This document shows positions 43,489 through 51,250 of a stretch of 64,000 nucleotides of DNA, piece after piece. Position numbers and translations under genes: made by a program. Position 1 is the first letter of the stretch. Every line of letters begins with the position of its first letter. This stretch comes from Eubacterium sp. OM08-24 (GTDB taxonomy: Bacteria > Bacillota > Clostridia > Oscillospirales > Acutalibacteraceae), in contig NZ_QSTA01000007.1 in NCBI RefSeq assembly GCF_003438075.1, positions 25,976 through 89,975 on the forward strand. The letters run 5' to 3'. The notes beneath the pieces are model-generated. The model was not told where the DNA came from. It saw only the letters and a list, made by a program, of their open reading frames with translations, and did no database searches.

Positions 43489-44160
43489 TCAAGAAATAGA
43501 ATTAATAAAAACAACTGCCGCACCGATCATCATAATTGCGAATACAACAACCGCAACTATCATTGAAATATTATTACTCAATGCGTTTAAATCCAAACTG
43601 TTAGACGAATTAGACTTTTTATTGGGGGCAAGCACCGGAATGTGACATTTCTTTGCCCATACAATCAGTGAATTGTAATTATCACACCAATTAGAAACAC
43701 CTACAAGTTTTTTGCCGTTGACATAAATTTTAGCGGTTTTAATCCTGCTCACCTTTATGTAATTAATCTGATCATAATGATATGGTTCATCTTTATAATA
43801 AAGATAGCTCGTCTGTACACTCGGGCATTTTTTTAGTTTTAAACATATAAGTAAAGCTATAGCAAAAAATATTGCAGTGCTCAATATGCTTATTATCAGA
43901 ATTTGAACAGTGCTTAAAGTAAAAGGCGTATGATTAACGGAAGAAGTAATCGCCTCCTGTATCAAAATTTTTGCTACAGGAATCAAGCCGATAACTATAA
44001 TTGGTATAATAACGAAAAATGCGTTAAAATCATAGTTCAAATCAAATTTCGTATTAAAAACGGCTTTTTCAATGGCGGCATTTTCTTCATTTTGCCGCCT
44101 TACACCAAAATACTCAAGCTCTTCTTTGGCATAGTTATTTAAATCATTAACAATTGGCAT
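43489..44160 (-). CDS. Uncharacterised membrane protein with internal beta-domain
   Basis: The 223-residue protein is not one I can name with certainty. It has a short charged N-terminus (KEELEYFGVRRQNEENAAIE), two membrane segments (about residues 46-64 and 84-108), and a small soluble domain reading YYKDEPYHYDQINYIKVSR, KIYVNGKKLVGVSNWCDNY and LIVWAKKCHIPV. A C-terminal membrane helix (about 199-220) closes it. The soluble domain has the feel of a compact PH-like or YcxB-like strand module ending in a Trp-Ala-Lys helix. The ATG at 44160 follows AAAAGGGG; the longer frame runs into the pseudogene upstream. It may have been under the control of the broken XRE regulator. Confidence 0.6.
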   Translation of the reverse strand: MPIVNDLNNYAKEELEYFGVRRQNEENAAIEKAVFNTKFDLNYDFNAFFVIIPIIVIGLIPVAKILIQEAITSSVNHTPFTLSTVQILIISILSTAIFFAIALLICLKLKKCPSVQTSYLYYKDEPYHYDQINYIKVSRIKTAKIYVNGKKLVGVSNWCDNYNSLIVWAKKCHIPVLAPNKKSNSSNSLDLNALSNNISMIVAVVVFAIMMIGAAVVFINSIS

Positions 44161-44222
44161 AGTGTTTCCCCTTTTTAAATCCTTTATTATTACCATAGCG
44201 GTTGCTACACCGCCGTCCTGCA

Positions 44223-44595
44223 TCATTTTTGCGAAATAATCCGTTTATCGGTAGTTATGGCCAAACGTCCTATAAATTTATTTAAAAAATCGTCAAGCGC
44301 AGAAATATCTTGCATAAATCCGATTTCTATCGCCCGGCAAATTCTAAAAGCATAACGATATGCGTTCTCGTTTTTCATCTGACAAATCTGTAGTGCAAGC
44401 GATGCTGTTAATCAATGCATCAATACTTACACCAAGCACCTGCGATATGTCAGGCAATAATTAGGCATCAGGCGTGCCGCCTCTCTCCCACTTTGACACA
44501 GCTTGCGTTGTAACACCTAACAACTGACCGAGCTGTTCTTGCGTAAGTCCTTTTTTAGTACAATATTTTTTTATTTGCTTGCCGATAACACTCAT
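44223..44595 (-). pseudogene. XRE-family HTH regulator, broken by an in-frame stop and a frameshift
   Basis: From ATG 44595 the frame gives SVIGKQIKKYCTKKGLTQEQ, then LGQLLGVTTQAVSKWERGG, then TPDA, a clear XRE helix-turn-helix. It is interrupted by TAA at 44463-44461, after which LLPDISQVLGVSIDALIN continues in the same frame. A shift near 44370 is needed to reach the remaining frame KNENAYRYAFRICRAIEIGF, which ends at 44223. The motif after the stop is exactly what normally follows (PD-x-xLLPxIA), so this is decay rather than an unusual gene. It lies about 60 bases upstream of the membrane protein at 43489-44160. Confidence 0.85.
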
Positions 44596-44681
44596 TTTTA
44601 AACCCTCAGTTGATTTTCTGTTTTTATATTATCACAAGCAAATGGCATTTGCAAGGTTTGGTAAACATTAAAGTAACACAA

Positions 44682-44722
44682 ATACAAAAGGGTGCTCCTT
44701 GCACGGTAACACCCTTTTGTAT
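44682..44722 (-). terminator. Rho-independent terminator of the epimerase gene
   Basis: ATACAAAAGGGTG / CACCCTTTTGTAT, a 13-bp perfect stem with a 15-base loop, 12 bases past the epimerase stop codon. TTTGTG follows on the minus strand. Confidence 0.8.
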
Positions 44723-44733
44723 CTCTGTTATTG

Positions 44734-45636
44734 CTATTTTAAATTTTTATCTATAAATTCGATATAAGGTTTTCTATTATAGACACTGTTATAATTATTT
44801 TTATACCATTCATATTCTTCTTTTAAACCAACTTCGAGTGGAACTGTTGTTGGCATAAGCTCATTTTGCCTGCTGACATCAAGAATATATTCGTAGTCAT
44901 AAAAGCAAAAATAATCTCGTTGTGGAATAGATTTATCAACTTCTATAAATTCTGGTACTTTGCCCACAGCTTTGTAGCAAAGCTCAACCCATTCTTTTAT
45001 AGTTACGGCATTTTTGTTGCCTACATTGTAAATGTGATTTTTCGGCTGTTTTTCAATAATTATTTCAATAAATCTGCATAAATCCGATACATTAAAAAAC
45101 TGCAACTTCATATCACCTTTTTGCGGAATATAAAATTTTCTGTCTAATTCTGCACAATCAAAAGGAAAAGCCTCACGATAAAGGTTTTCGTACATTCCAT
45201 AAAAATACGGCGGTCTTAATATATAAGCATCGGGGCAATGATTGATTAAATATTGTTCAGCCATCAGCTTATTTATACCATAGTCGCCCCAAACAGAATT
45301 TTGACCACAAGCTTGTTCTTCATTAAATGGTTGAATATTTGTTTCAGGATATACCGCACTTGAGCTTATAAAAATATAGTTATCAAAAATAACTCCTGAA
45401 TTTAATATGCTTTTTATATGTTCTTGATTATAAGCGGTTACATCAATAATTAAATCAAAATGTTCATTTTTTAACAAATTGCTCGGATTCATTCTGTCAC
45501 TTTCAATCAAATGAACACCGAGAACCTGTTCCCTGCTGTTTCTGTTAATAACATACACTTCATTATTTCTTTTGAGAAAATATTCCGCAGTAAATTTACT
45601 AACAAATGTTGTTCCGCCGGTAACAAGAATTTTCAT
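44734..45636 (-). CDS. NAD-dependent epimerase/dehydratase (extended SDR)
   Basis: The 300-residue protein begins KILVTGGTTFVSKFTAEYFL, a Rossmann glycine motif GGTxFVS. An FISSSAVYPE segment follows with the catalytic Ser/Tyr region, and YGINKLMAEQYL supplies the YxxxK pair. RPPYFYGMYENLYRE closes the substrate side. The C-terminus has the usual IYNVGNKNAVTIKEWVEL block. It probably acts on a nucleotide sugar or a related substrate; the exact one is not clear. The start is ATG 45636 behind GGGAG; the longer frame is rejected. It diverges from the nuclease gene at 45787. Confidence 0.82.
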   Translation of the reverse strand: MKILVTGGTTFVSKFTAEYFLKRNNEVYVINRNSREQVLGVHLIESDRMNPSNLLKNEHFDLIIDVTAYNQEHIKSILNSGVIFDNYIFISSSAVYPETNIQPFNEEQACGQNSVWGDYGINKLMAEQYLINHCPDAYILRPPYFYGMYENLYREAFPFDCAELDRKFYIPQKGDMKLQFFNVSDLCRFIEIIIEKQPKNHIYNVGNKNAVTIKEWVELCYKAVGKVPEFIEVDKSIPQRDYFCFYDYEYILDVSRQNELMPTTVPLEVGLKEEYEWYKNNYNSVYNRKPYIEFIDKNLK

Positions 45637-45739
45637 AGTAACAACTCCCTTTTGAATATTATAAAATGCATAACACACCTTACACTTTTAATTATAACTT
45701 ACACGCAAATTTTTTGTCAACTGAAAACTTGAAAAATGC

Positions 45740-45786
45740 AATTACCTCAATTATAATAATTACATAACATTATAATTGAGGTAATT
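45740..45786 (+). promoter_or_regulatory. 18-bp hairpin covering the nuclease ribosome binding site
   Basis: AATTACCTCAATTATAAT (45740-45757) is perfectly complementary to ATTATAATTGAGGTAATT (45769-45786), with an 11-base loop. The right arm contains the GAGGT ribosome binding site and ends directly before the ATG at 45787. In RNA this would hide the ribosome binding site; as DNA it could be an operator. Confidence 0.8.
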
Positions 45787-46512
45787 ATGAAAGCTAAAAA
45801 ACGAAAAACCACAAAAATTACTGTTCCGACCGCACTTGCATTGCTATGCTGTTTTGCGGTAATTTTAATTATAAACAATCAGCCCACAGAGAATAATTCA
45901 ACCGAAAAAATTATTACGCTTTCCGATATTCCAAAATATTCAGGCTCGGCATTTGTAGAAATAAACGGCAACGAACCGTATTTCAGTGATGACGATTACA
46001 CAACATCATCATTTGAATACTATGCGGATTTAGACGAATTAGGAAGATGCGGCACAGCCTATGCCTGCGTTGGTACAGATATAATGCCGACAGAAGAGAG
46101 AGGCCAGATAGGCAAAATTAAGCCATCGGGCTGGCAAACCGTAAAATATGACTTTGTAGACGGAAAATATTTATACAACCGTTGTCACCTTATTGCGTAT
46201 CAACTGACAGGCGAAAATGCCAACGAAAAAAATTTGATTACAGGAACAAGGTATCTCAATGTTACGGGTATGCTCCCATTTGAAAATATGGTTGCAAACT
46301 ATGTAAAAAGTACAGGCAACCACGCACTTTATCGTGTTACACCTGTTTTTGAAAATGACGACCTTGTAGCAAGAGGTGTGCTGATTGAGGCAAAATCGGT
46401 GGAAGATAACGGTGACGGAGTTACATTTTGCGTGTACTGCTACAATGTGCAGCCAAATGTAACCATAGATTACAAGACGGGCAAAAGCACATATAATGAA
46501 AATGAATACTAA
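45787..46512 (+). CDS. Secreted or membrane-anchored DNA/RNA non-specific endonuclease
   Basis: The 241-residue protein has a basic N-terminus and one hydrophobic segment (about 13-30) that acts as signal or anchor. The catalytic domain is of the beta-beta-alpha metal (EndA/NucA) kind: WQTVKYDFVDGKYLYNRCHL carries the NRCHLI version of the DRGH motif with its general-base His. TGENANEKNLITGTRYLN supplies the metal-binding Asn, and GMLPFENMVANYV follows. The family includes competence nucleases and general scavenging nucleases. The gene is preceded by the unusual hairpin at 45740-45786 and followed 14 bases later by the PNPOx-ferredoxin gene. Confidence 0.87.
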   Translation: MKAKKRKTTKITVPTALALLCCFAVILIINNQPTENNSTEKIITLSDIPKYSGSAFVEINGNEPYFSDDDYTTSSFEYYADLDELGRCGTAYACVGTDIMPTEERGQIGKIKPSGWQTVKYDFVDGKYLYNRCHLIAYQLTGENANEKNLITGTRYLNVTGMLPFENMVANYVKSTGNHALYRVTPVFENDDLVARGVLIEAKSVEDNGDGVTFCVYCYNVQPNVTIDYKTGKSTYNENEY

Positions 46513-46526
46513 ATACGAGGCGGAAT

Positions 46527-47142
46527 ATGAACTATTTAAAATATCTTGTCGAGGAAATCCACACTACTGTAATGGCAACAACGGATGCGAACGACCTACC
46601 CGTAACCTGCGCCATTGATGTAATGGATTATGACGATAACGGACTGTATTTTTTAACGGCAAAAGGCAAAAATTCTTACGACAGATTAAAGCGAAACGGC
46701 TATGTAGCTTTAACAGGAATGAAAGGCAAAGATACTATGTCTTGCGTTGCCGTATCTTTAAGAGGAAAAGTTAAGGAAATCGGCAGTGAGCCATTGGAAA
46801 GACTATTTAAAAAGAACAGCTATATGTACGAAATTTATCCGACCGAGCAATCAAGAAAAGCACTCACTGTATTTTGCATTTATGATGCAAACGGCGAGTG
46901 GTTTGACCTTTCAAAAAAGCCTATTGAAAGGGCTGATTTTTCAATAGGAAACAGTAAGGATAATAAACCAACAATATGTGATTGGCAACAATTGCATTGG
47001 TTGTAAAGCGTGTGAAACAGTTTGCCCACAGAACTGCATAGATTTTTCAACAGTCCCTTCTAAAATCAATGTAAACAACTGTCTGCACTGCGGAAACTGC
47101 ATGACTGTTTGTCCGCAAAATGCAGTTGTAAAAATAGGATAA
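46527..47142 (+). pseudogene. PNPOx-like flavin protein with C-terminal 2x[4Fe-4S] ferredoxin domain, frameshifted
   Basis: Frame one (46527-47006) gives a pyridoxamine-phosphate-oxidase-like split barrel: TTVMATTDANDLPVTCAIDV, LYFLTAKGKNSYDRLK, MSCVAVSLRGKVKEIG. It ends abnormally in KPTICDWQQLHWL. In the +1 frame the sequence continues QQYVIGNNCIGCKACETVCP, QNCIDF, then NCLHCGNCMTVCPQNAVVKI and a stop at 47142: two complete CxxCxxCxxxCP clusters. Joined, the protein would be about 205 residues, the usual length of this PNPOx-ferredoxin family. A single indel around 46950-46985 explains this. Sequencing error or a real mutation cannot be told apart here. Ribosome binding site GAGGCGG. Confidence 0.85.
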
Positions 47143-47259
47143 TCGTGCGGCACACAGCAAAAGTGATTCTATTTTAATAAATTTATTACAATTACTTCAT
47201 ATGTGCCATACTGCATTATTTGTTAAAATTTCATTTTATAAAGCAAATGCCGAAAGCCG

Positions 47260-47321
47260 GAGCTTGTAAAATAAAGTGTGTAAGCTATTTTTTTTACTTA
47301 CACACTTTATTTTACAAGCTC
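47260..47321. repeat. Back-to-back IS256-type terminal repeats forming a 25-bp perfect palindrome
   Basis: 47260-47284 (GAGCTTGTAAAATAAAGTGT, GTAAG) is fully complementary to 47297-47321, with a T-rich 12-base centre. The GTGTGTAAG...TTTTTTT part equals an IS end, as shown by the matching outer end at 47762-47783. Confidence 0.75.
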
Positions 47322-47324
47322 GCC

Positions 47325-47681
47325 TCTCGAAAAGCCTTTGAGCAGTTCTGTCAGGAGTGGTCGCAATACCCGGGAGCAGTAGATGTATGGAAGCGAAATT
47401 TCAACCATATAGAGCAGCTTTTCGATTACGGAAGTGCGGTCAGAAAGGTTATGTACACAACAAATGCGGTTGAAAGCATCAATTTGAGCTTTAGAAAGGT
47501 CACCAAAAAAGGTGCTTTCCCAAACGAAAATGCATTGCTCAAATTGCTCTATCTCAGAATTACCGAGCTTTACAAAAAATGGAACGGAAGCAAGGTCCAA
47601 AACTGGGCTATGGTCAGAAATCAACTCGCGACAAACGACAAAATTAAAGCCCGTATTAAAAAATACGAGCACTTAATCTGA
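47325..47681 (+). pseudogene. IS256-family (Mutator-type) transposase, C-terminal fragment
   Basis: About 118 residues from SRKAFEQFCQEWSQYPGA to the stop match the end of IS256-type transposases. The diagnostic block is FDYGSAVRKVMYTTNAVESI, then NLSFRKVTKKGAFPNENALL, then KLLYLRITELYKKWN. The N-terminal two thirds with the first catalytic Asp residues are missing; upstream in-frame sequence is non-homologous and derives from the palindromic end. The fragment is therefore inactive. The right end of the IS is at 47762-47785. Confidence 0.88.
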
Positions 47682-47757
47682 CTCCGTTTTGTACGCCTTT
47701 TTCGTTGCGCTCCGCTCCACTCCAAAGGCGTACAAAAACATCAATTATCTAATTTCT

Positions 47758-47785
47758 AAAAAAACTTACACACTTTTATTGACAA
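47758..47785 (+). mobile_element. Right terminal repeat of the IS256-type remnant
   Basis: AAAAAAACTTACACACTTTT, ATTGACA matches the inward-facing end inside the palindrome at 47297-47311 (ACTTACACACTTTATTT). It is about 80 bases past the transposase stop, as expected. Confidence 0.7.
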
Positions 47786-47846
47786 AGGCTGATTTTTCCA
47801 TTTTAGGGCTTGACTTTTATTTGCAGGACTCCTTTTGTTTCATATA

Positions 47847-48587
47847 TTAGTTCTCAAACGAGAAAACATAAACCATTTCATCGGCAACAATGCCGCTTCT
47901 TAATTCAATTTTCATGTCACCATCTACGCAAAAAGCAGGGCGTATACCGTTTAGATCATATGAATTTGTGAAGCCGATTTTATTATTATCACCAATTACA
48001 TAGGAACAAGAAAGATAATAAGTATTGGGTGTACGCAGCCACCAACTTGATAATTCGCCATCGACATATGCTTTCCTGTTCTCTTCGTTTCGGAAATACT
48101 CAAGCAGTTCCCCTTCGGGAGCTATATTAACTGAATCGCTTATACCGACCTCATTACATGACAGCAAGAAAACCTTTCTTTCAACGGCTTCCGTCTCAAG
48201 GCCTGACACTCCCAATGCGTCATCACATGTAATTTCTACACTTGTCGTAGACAGGTATTGCGATAATTCAGTCAAGAATCCTAAATAATCTTCATTCAAA
48301 TACAAATCAATTTCGCTTTTAGCATAATAAGCACTATAGTCGCTAATTCTTCTGTTATTACCAGTGATTTCTTTTCTGAGCAACAACGTATTGCCACCAT
48401 AATCATCGGTCAAAACTAAAAACGGGATGTATTCTCCATTTTCAAGAACATAAATTAGATTCGTAGAGTCAGCACGGTCATACGCTAGTTCGGATACCTT
48501 TTTCATTTCTTTCTTTCCGCTACACGCACACAACGCTATGCCGATAACAGAGGTCATGCACAAAATAAATATTTTCTTTATTGTCAT
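47847..48587 (-). CDS. DUF6273-type lipoprotein
   Basis: The 246-residue protein begins with a lipoprotein signal with lipobox LCAC (Cys about 21). The body shows the DUF6273 pattern: an early Leu-rich strand pair (EYIPFLVLTDDYGGNTLLLR), a Ser/Asp-rich middle, and the characteristic SSWWLRTPN followed by YDLNGIRPAFCVD. DUF6273 domains are common in surface proteins of gut Clostridia and resemble lectin-like modules; no function is established. The gene stands alone between IS remnants and has a long leader. Confidence 0.72.
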   Translation of the reverse strand: MTIKKIFILCMTSVIGIALCACSGKKEMKKVSELAYDRADSTNLIYVLENGEYIPFLVLTDDYGGNTLLLRKEITGNNRRISDYSAYYAKSEIDLYLNEDYLGFLTELSQYLSTTSVEITCDDALGVSGLETEAVERKVFLLSCNEVGISDSVNIAPEGELLEYFRNEENRKAYVDGELSSWWLRTPNTYYLSCSYVIGDNNKIGFTNSYDLNGIRPAFCVDGDMKIELRSGIVADEMVYVFSFEN

Positions 48588-48692
48588 TAAAACAGCACTC
48601 TCCTTTTATTCGCAACTATAAATGAGTAAATACAAAACATTGCACAAAATAAAGCACCCTCTGAAAAATGATGTATAATTAGTGTCTGCTGA

Positions 48693-49417
48693 TTAAGCAG
48701 CAGTTATTGGTAAGCCCCCCACGTTCCTACTTATGTCCGATCCAACCCAAGATAGGAACAGATAAAAAAGAGTACAAAGTATTCGTTTCTGAATTTTAAA
48801 CAGATTCATCATGAATACAGATAATACGATAGAAGACAACTGAGTTTCTTCCAGTTTTGTGGTAATGTAGCTCATTCCATAACAACGTTTGCTCAGACTA
48901 AAGATACGCTCCACTTCGATTCTATCGGTATTATCCTGATACTCTTGTTTTTTATCAACTTTTGCCGTAACACTTGGTCTGCCCAGCCTTGGACCCGACA
49001 ACCGGATCCCATGCTCTTTGCAATAACTCCTGTTTTCTCTGGTCCGATAAATTTGATCTGTCAGGACATATCATATTCTGGGTAATATCCGGTGCGTTCT
49101 TTGAAGCGTTCTACTGCTTCCATCAGACAGGTGATCTCGTTGTATGCCTCGAAAAAAAATTTTTTGATACGCCCATAACCTTCACTGTCAAGGCTGAGGT
49201 CAAATTTTGCACCAAATTCAACGGGCGCTTTGATCTTTCCTTTGACAATCGGTCGAAACCACGGCTGTGAAATGCTTACAAAGCGATGCTCCACAGAATG
49301 AACTCTATTATCATACATATACTGTTGCTGTTCATGAAGTTTGATGATAGTAAGATACAAGTCGATATCCTTACCTGACATAGCATATCCATCACTCATG
49401 AACTGTTCCGGATACTG
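48693..49417 (-). pseudogene. IS5/IS1182-type transposase remnant, frameshifted
   Basis: The upstream piece reads MSGKDIDLYLTIIKLHEQQQ, HRFVSISQPWFRPIVKGKIK, APVEFGAKFDLSL and VERFKERTGYYPE, the middle of a DDE transposase. After a one-base shift near 49062, the next frame gives LTDQIYRTRENRSYCKEHGI, RLSGPRLGRPSV, then RIEVERIFSLSKRCYGM and SSIVLSVFMMNL, the conserved C-terminus with its catalytic Glu. The N-terminal third is absent. The fragment starts directly inside a MoxR-type ATPase remnant at about 49417. Confidence 0.85.
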
Positions 49418-49664
49418 GAGATCCACAGGATTAAACAACAAGAGGCGAACATCCGTTACCCCAACTCTTTTTTGGGTTAGCTCAGATATTTCAGAAGCGA
49501 TCTGCCTGACACCTTGTGATTTTCCCACTCCGGGAGGCCCCCATAACCGATGGAAAGCTTTTTAAAGAAACTTCCAATTTAATTAATGACACATATGCAT
49601 TTGAAAGCTGCTTAATCATTTGATTAACGGTCAACTTCACAGCCCCAACATTTCTTTCTAACAT
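49418..49664 (-). pseudogene. MoxR/AAA ATPase N-terminal remnant
   Basis: From ATG 49664 (ribosome binding site AAAGGTGG) the frame reads LERNVGAVKLTVNQMIKQLS, NAYVSLIKLEVSLKSFPSVM. A shift near 49545 brings WGPPGVGKSQGVRQIASEIS into frame, with Walker A GPPGVGKSQ. Then LTQKRVGVTDVRLLLFNPVD follows, and the homology stops at about 49418 where transposase begins. No remainder of the ATPase is found beyond the transposase, so both insertion and deletion have occurred. Confidence 0.75.
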
Positions 49665-50112
49665 ATTAGTTCCACCTTTAGCGTCTGTTTATAATTCTTA
49701 TATTTCTCTTAACTAACTGAGCAATGATATAAAGCCAAATATCAATGTCCTCATTCTTACAATCACTGTATCACATCGGGCGGAAGGAAAATATATCCGA
49801 AAACTTCTCCGCCCGACTGATAAGATGTCAACATCACTTCAACTACCTTTGCTGAAGAAAGTGGTTAATCAACACATTAGATACAATTCTGCGACCTCTG
49901 TCGGTTTACTCTTCTTCATCTCATTTTTGCAAGTAGCTTGCAATCAGATACTTTTCCACTCCACAAATATGCTGTAACATTGCAAGGAAAGTTCATATCT
50001 GCTTTCTATAATTTACACACAAAAGTGTATCATAACCGTCACCCAAAATCAAGATACAAAGAGAATTTCTCAATTTTTGCATCTCTCTGCGTTGTTGCGT
50101 TGTAAATAGATG

Positions 50113-50287
50113 TGACCCATTTTAGGTAAAAATAAAGTCAAAGAAGCTCCAAAATGGCAATTTACGCCACCATTCTCTAAGCTGACAATTGTTTAGGACT
50201 TTTGTGTCCGAGTTTTCTCACGGGTTTGTTATTACTCCATTCCAAATGATTTTCGGTTATCACTCGTATTCCGAAATGTTTGATATT
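50113..50287 (-). pseudogene. Transposase C-terminal tail with right IS end
   Basis: On the minus strand one frame reads HFGIRVITENHLEWSNNKPV then RKLGHKSPKQLSA and a stop at 50177. The NNKPVRKLGHKSP block is typical of the end of IS3/IS30-like integrase-core transposases (compare NNRPHKKLGYKTP). About 60 bases later TACCTAAAATGGGTCA may be the terminal repeat. Only about 35 residues survive; the left boundary meets repeat copy F. Confidence 0.55.
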
Positions 50288-50289
50288 GC

Positions 50290-50515
50290 AATTTAGGAAG
50301 CGTAACTTTCTTGCTCTCTGCCACTTATTAGTCTTAACTTCTGTTTTATTTTAAAGTCTTTAATAGTCTAAAGTTTAGTTTTTCTATGATGTAATTACAA
50401 CTATTATTTTTTATTAAAATAAGTGCATTTTTACCGTTTTATGGGCTCTGCCCAAACCCGCAACCCTTTAAAAAGGGTTGACCTAAATTTTAAATTTATT
50501 AAACTAAACCTTGTG
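50290..50515 (-). repeat. Dispersed palindromic repeat, copy F (long form)
   Basis: The core at 50439-50492 reads TTTATGGGCTCTGCCCAAAC, CCGCAACCCTTTAAAAAGGG, TTGACCTAAATTTT. It is nearly identical to the complement of copy A, including the outer AAACTAAACCTTGTGC. The block at 50300-50405 is homologous to 31785-31900 of copy E. Confidence 0.85.
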
Positions 50516-50567
50516 CATAAACACTATTTATTAATCTTACCCCAACATTTAGGATAGATTCTTTTAT

Positions 50568-50604
50568 CAAAAAAGCTCCCGACAGCAATATCGGGAGCTT
50601 TAGC
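50568..50604 (-). terminator. Rho-independent terminator of mscL
   Basis: On the minus strand AAAGCTCCCGA / TCGGGAGCTTT with an 8-base loop followed by TTTGATAAAAG, 18 bases past the mscL stop. Confidence 0.88.
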
Positions 50605-50619
50605 TTATGTATTAACGAT

Positions 50620-51051
50620 TTATTCCTTTGTTTCTTCAGGAATATTGCTTGTGCAATGTGGGCATTTTGTAGCCTTAATAGAAATTTCGCTCTGACAGAA
50701 TGGGCAAATTTTTGTTGTGGGTTCTGCCGGTTCTTCAGGTTCTTCAGGCTTTTTGCCGATTGCCATAATCTTATTAACCAATTTAACAATAAGGAAGATG
50801 ACAAATGCCATAATGATAAAGTTAATAACCGCAGTCAAAAACTTGCCATAGCCGATTGATACATCTCCGATTGTCAGGGCATACTGGTCAAAGTTCATTC
50901 CACCAAATAAACCGAGAATCGGTGAAATAATGTCTGTTGTAAGTGAAGTAACAATAGCCTGAAAAGCCGCACCGATAATAACGCCGACTGCAAGGTCAAG
51001 CACATTGCCTCTCATAATAAAGGTTTTAAATTCGCTGAAAAACTTTTTCAT
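50620..51051 (-). CDS. mscL: Large-conductance mechanosensitive channel with C-terminal zinc ribbon
   Basis: MscL opens on membrane tension and releases solutes during hypo-osmotic shock. The 143-residue protein has the conserved N-terminus KEF(K)[16 protein letters not shown] and the first helix continuing [20 protein letters not shown], then a periplasmic-side loop and a second helix ([18 protein letters not shown]). An unusual acidic/proline linker ([10 protein letters not shown]) follows, then a zinc-ribbon with CPFC and CPHC pairs in place of the usual C-terminal helix bundle. It is a single-gene unit with a strong terminator. Confidence 0.95.
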   Translation of the reverse strand: MKKFFSEFKTFIMRGNVLDLAVGVIIGAAFQAIVTSLTTDIISPILGLFGGMNFDQYALTIGDVSIGYGKFLTAVINFIIMAFVIFLIVKLVNKIMAIGKKPEEPEEPAEPTTKICPFCQSEISIKATKCPHCTSNIPEETKE

Positions 51052-51250
51052 TTTCTAAACTCCTCTGCTGAAAATATTTTTTAGTAGTCTAAAACTACCA
51101 AGCTACATAAACATTAAAGGATAAACACTTCCCCACTGCTGAGAGTGGGGATTTTTGCTTTTGATTTAGTTTATTAAGGTTAAAATTTCAAGTTCACCAT
51201 TTTAAGAGGGCGAACAATCCGTTAATTACAAATTTTAAAAAACAGGTTTA

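Larger units (their letters stand above)
49665..50619. other. Non-coding, decayed region
   Basis: About 950 bases without an intact gene. It holds a GC-rich hairpin (CGGGCGGA / TCCGCCCG, about 49778-49816), the transposase tail at 50113-50287, repeat copy F and the mscL terminator. The left 100 bases probably contain the promoter of the lost ATPase gene. Confidence 0.6.

Noticed and set aside
46925..46945. GGCTGATTTTTC occurring at both 46930 and 47787 as a possible IS target duplication
   Set aside because: Too far from the IS ends and too short or AT-rich to be meaningful.
51131..51150. CCCCACT...AGTGGGG hairpin between mscL and tyrS as tyrS terminator
   Set aside because: The T-tract lies on the plus strand where no gene ends, so direction is wrong for tyrS; left unassigned.
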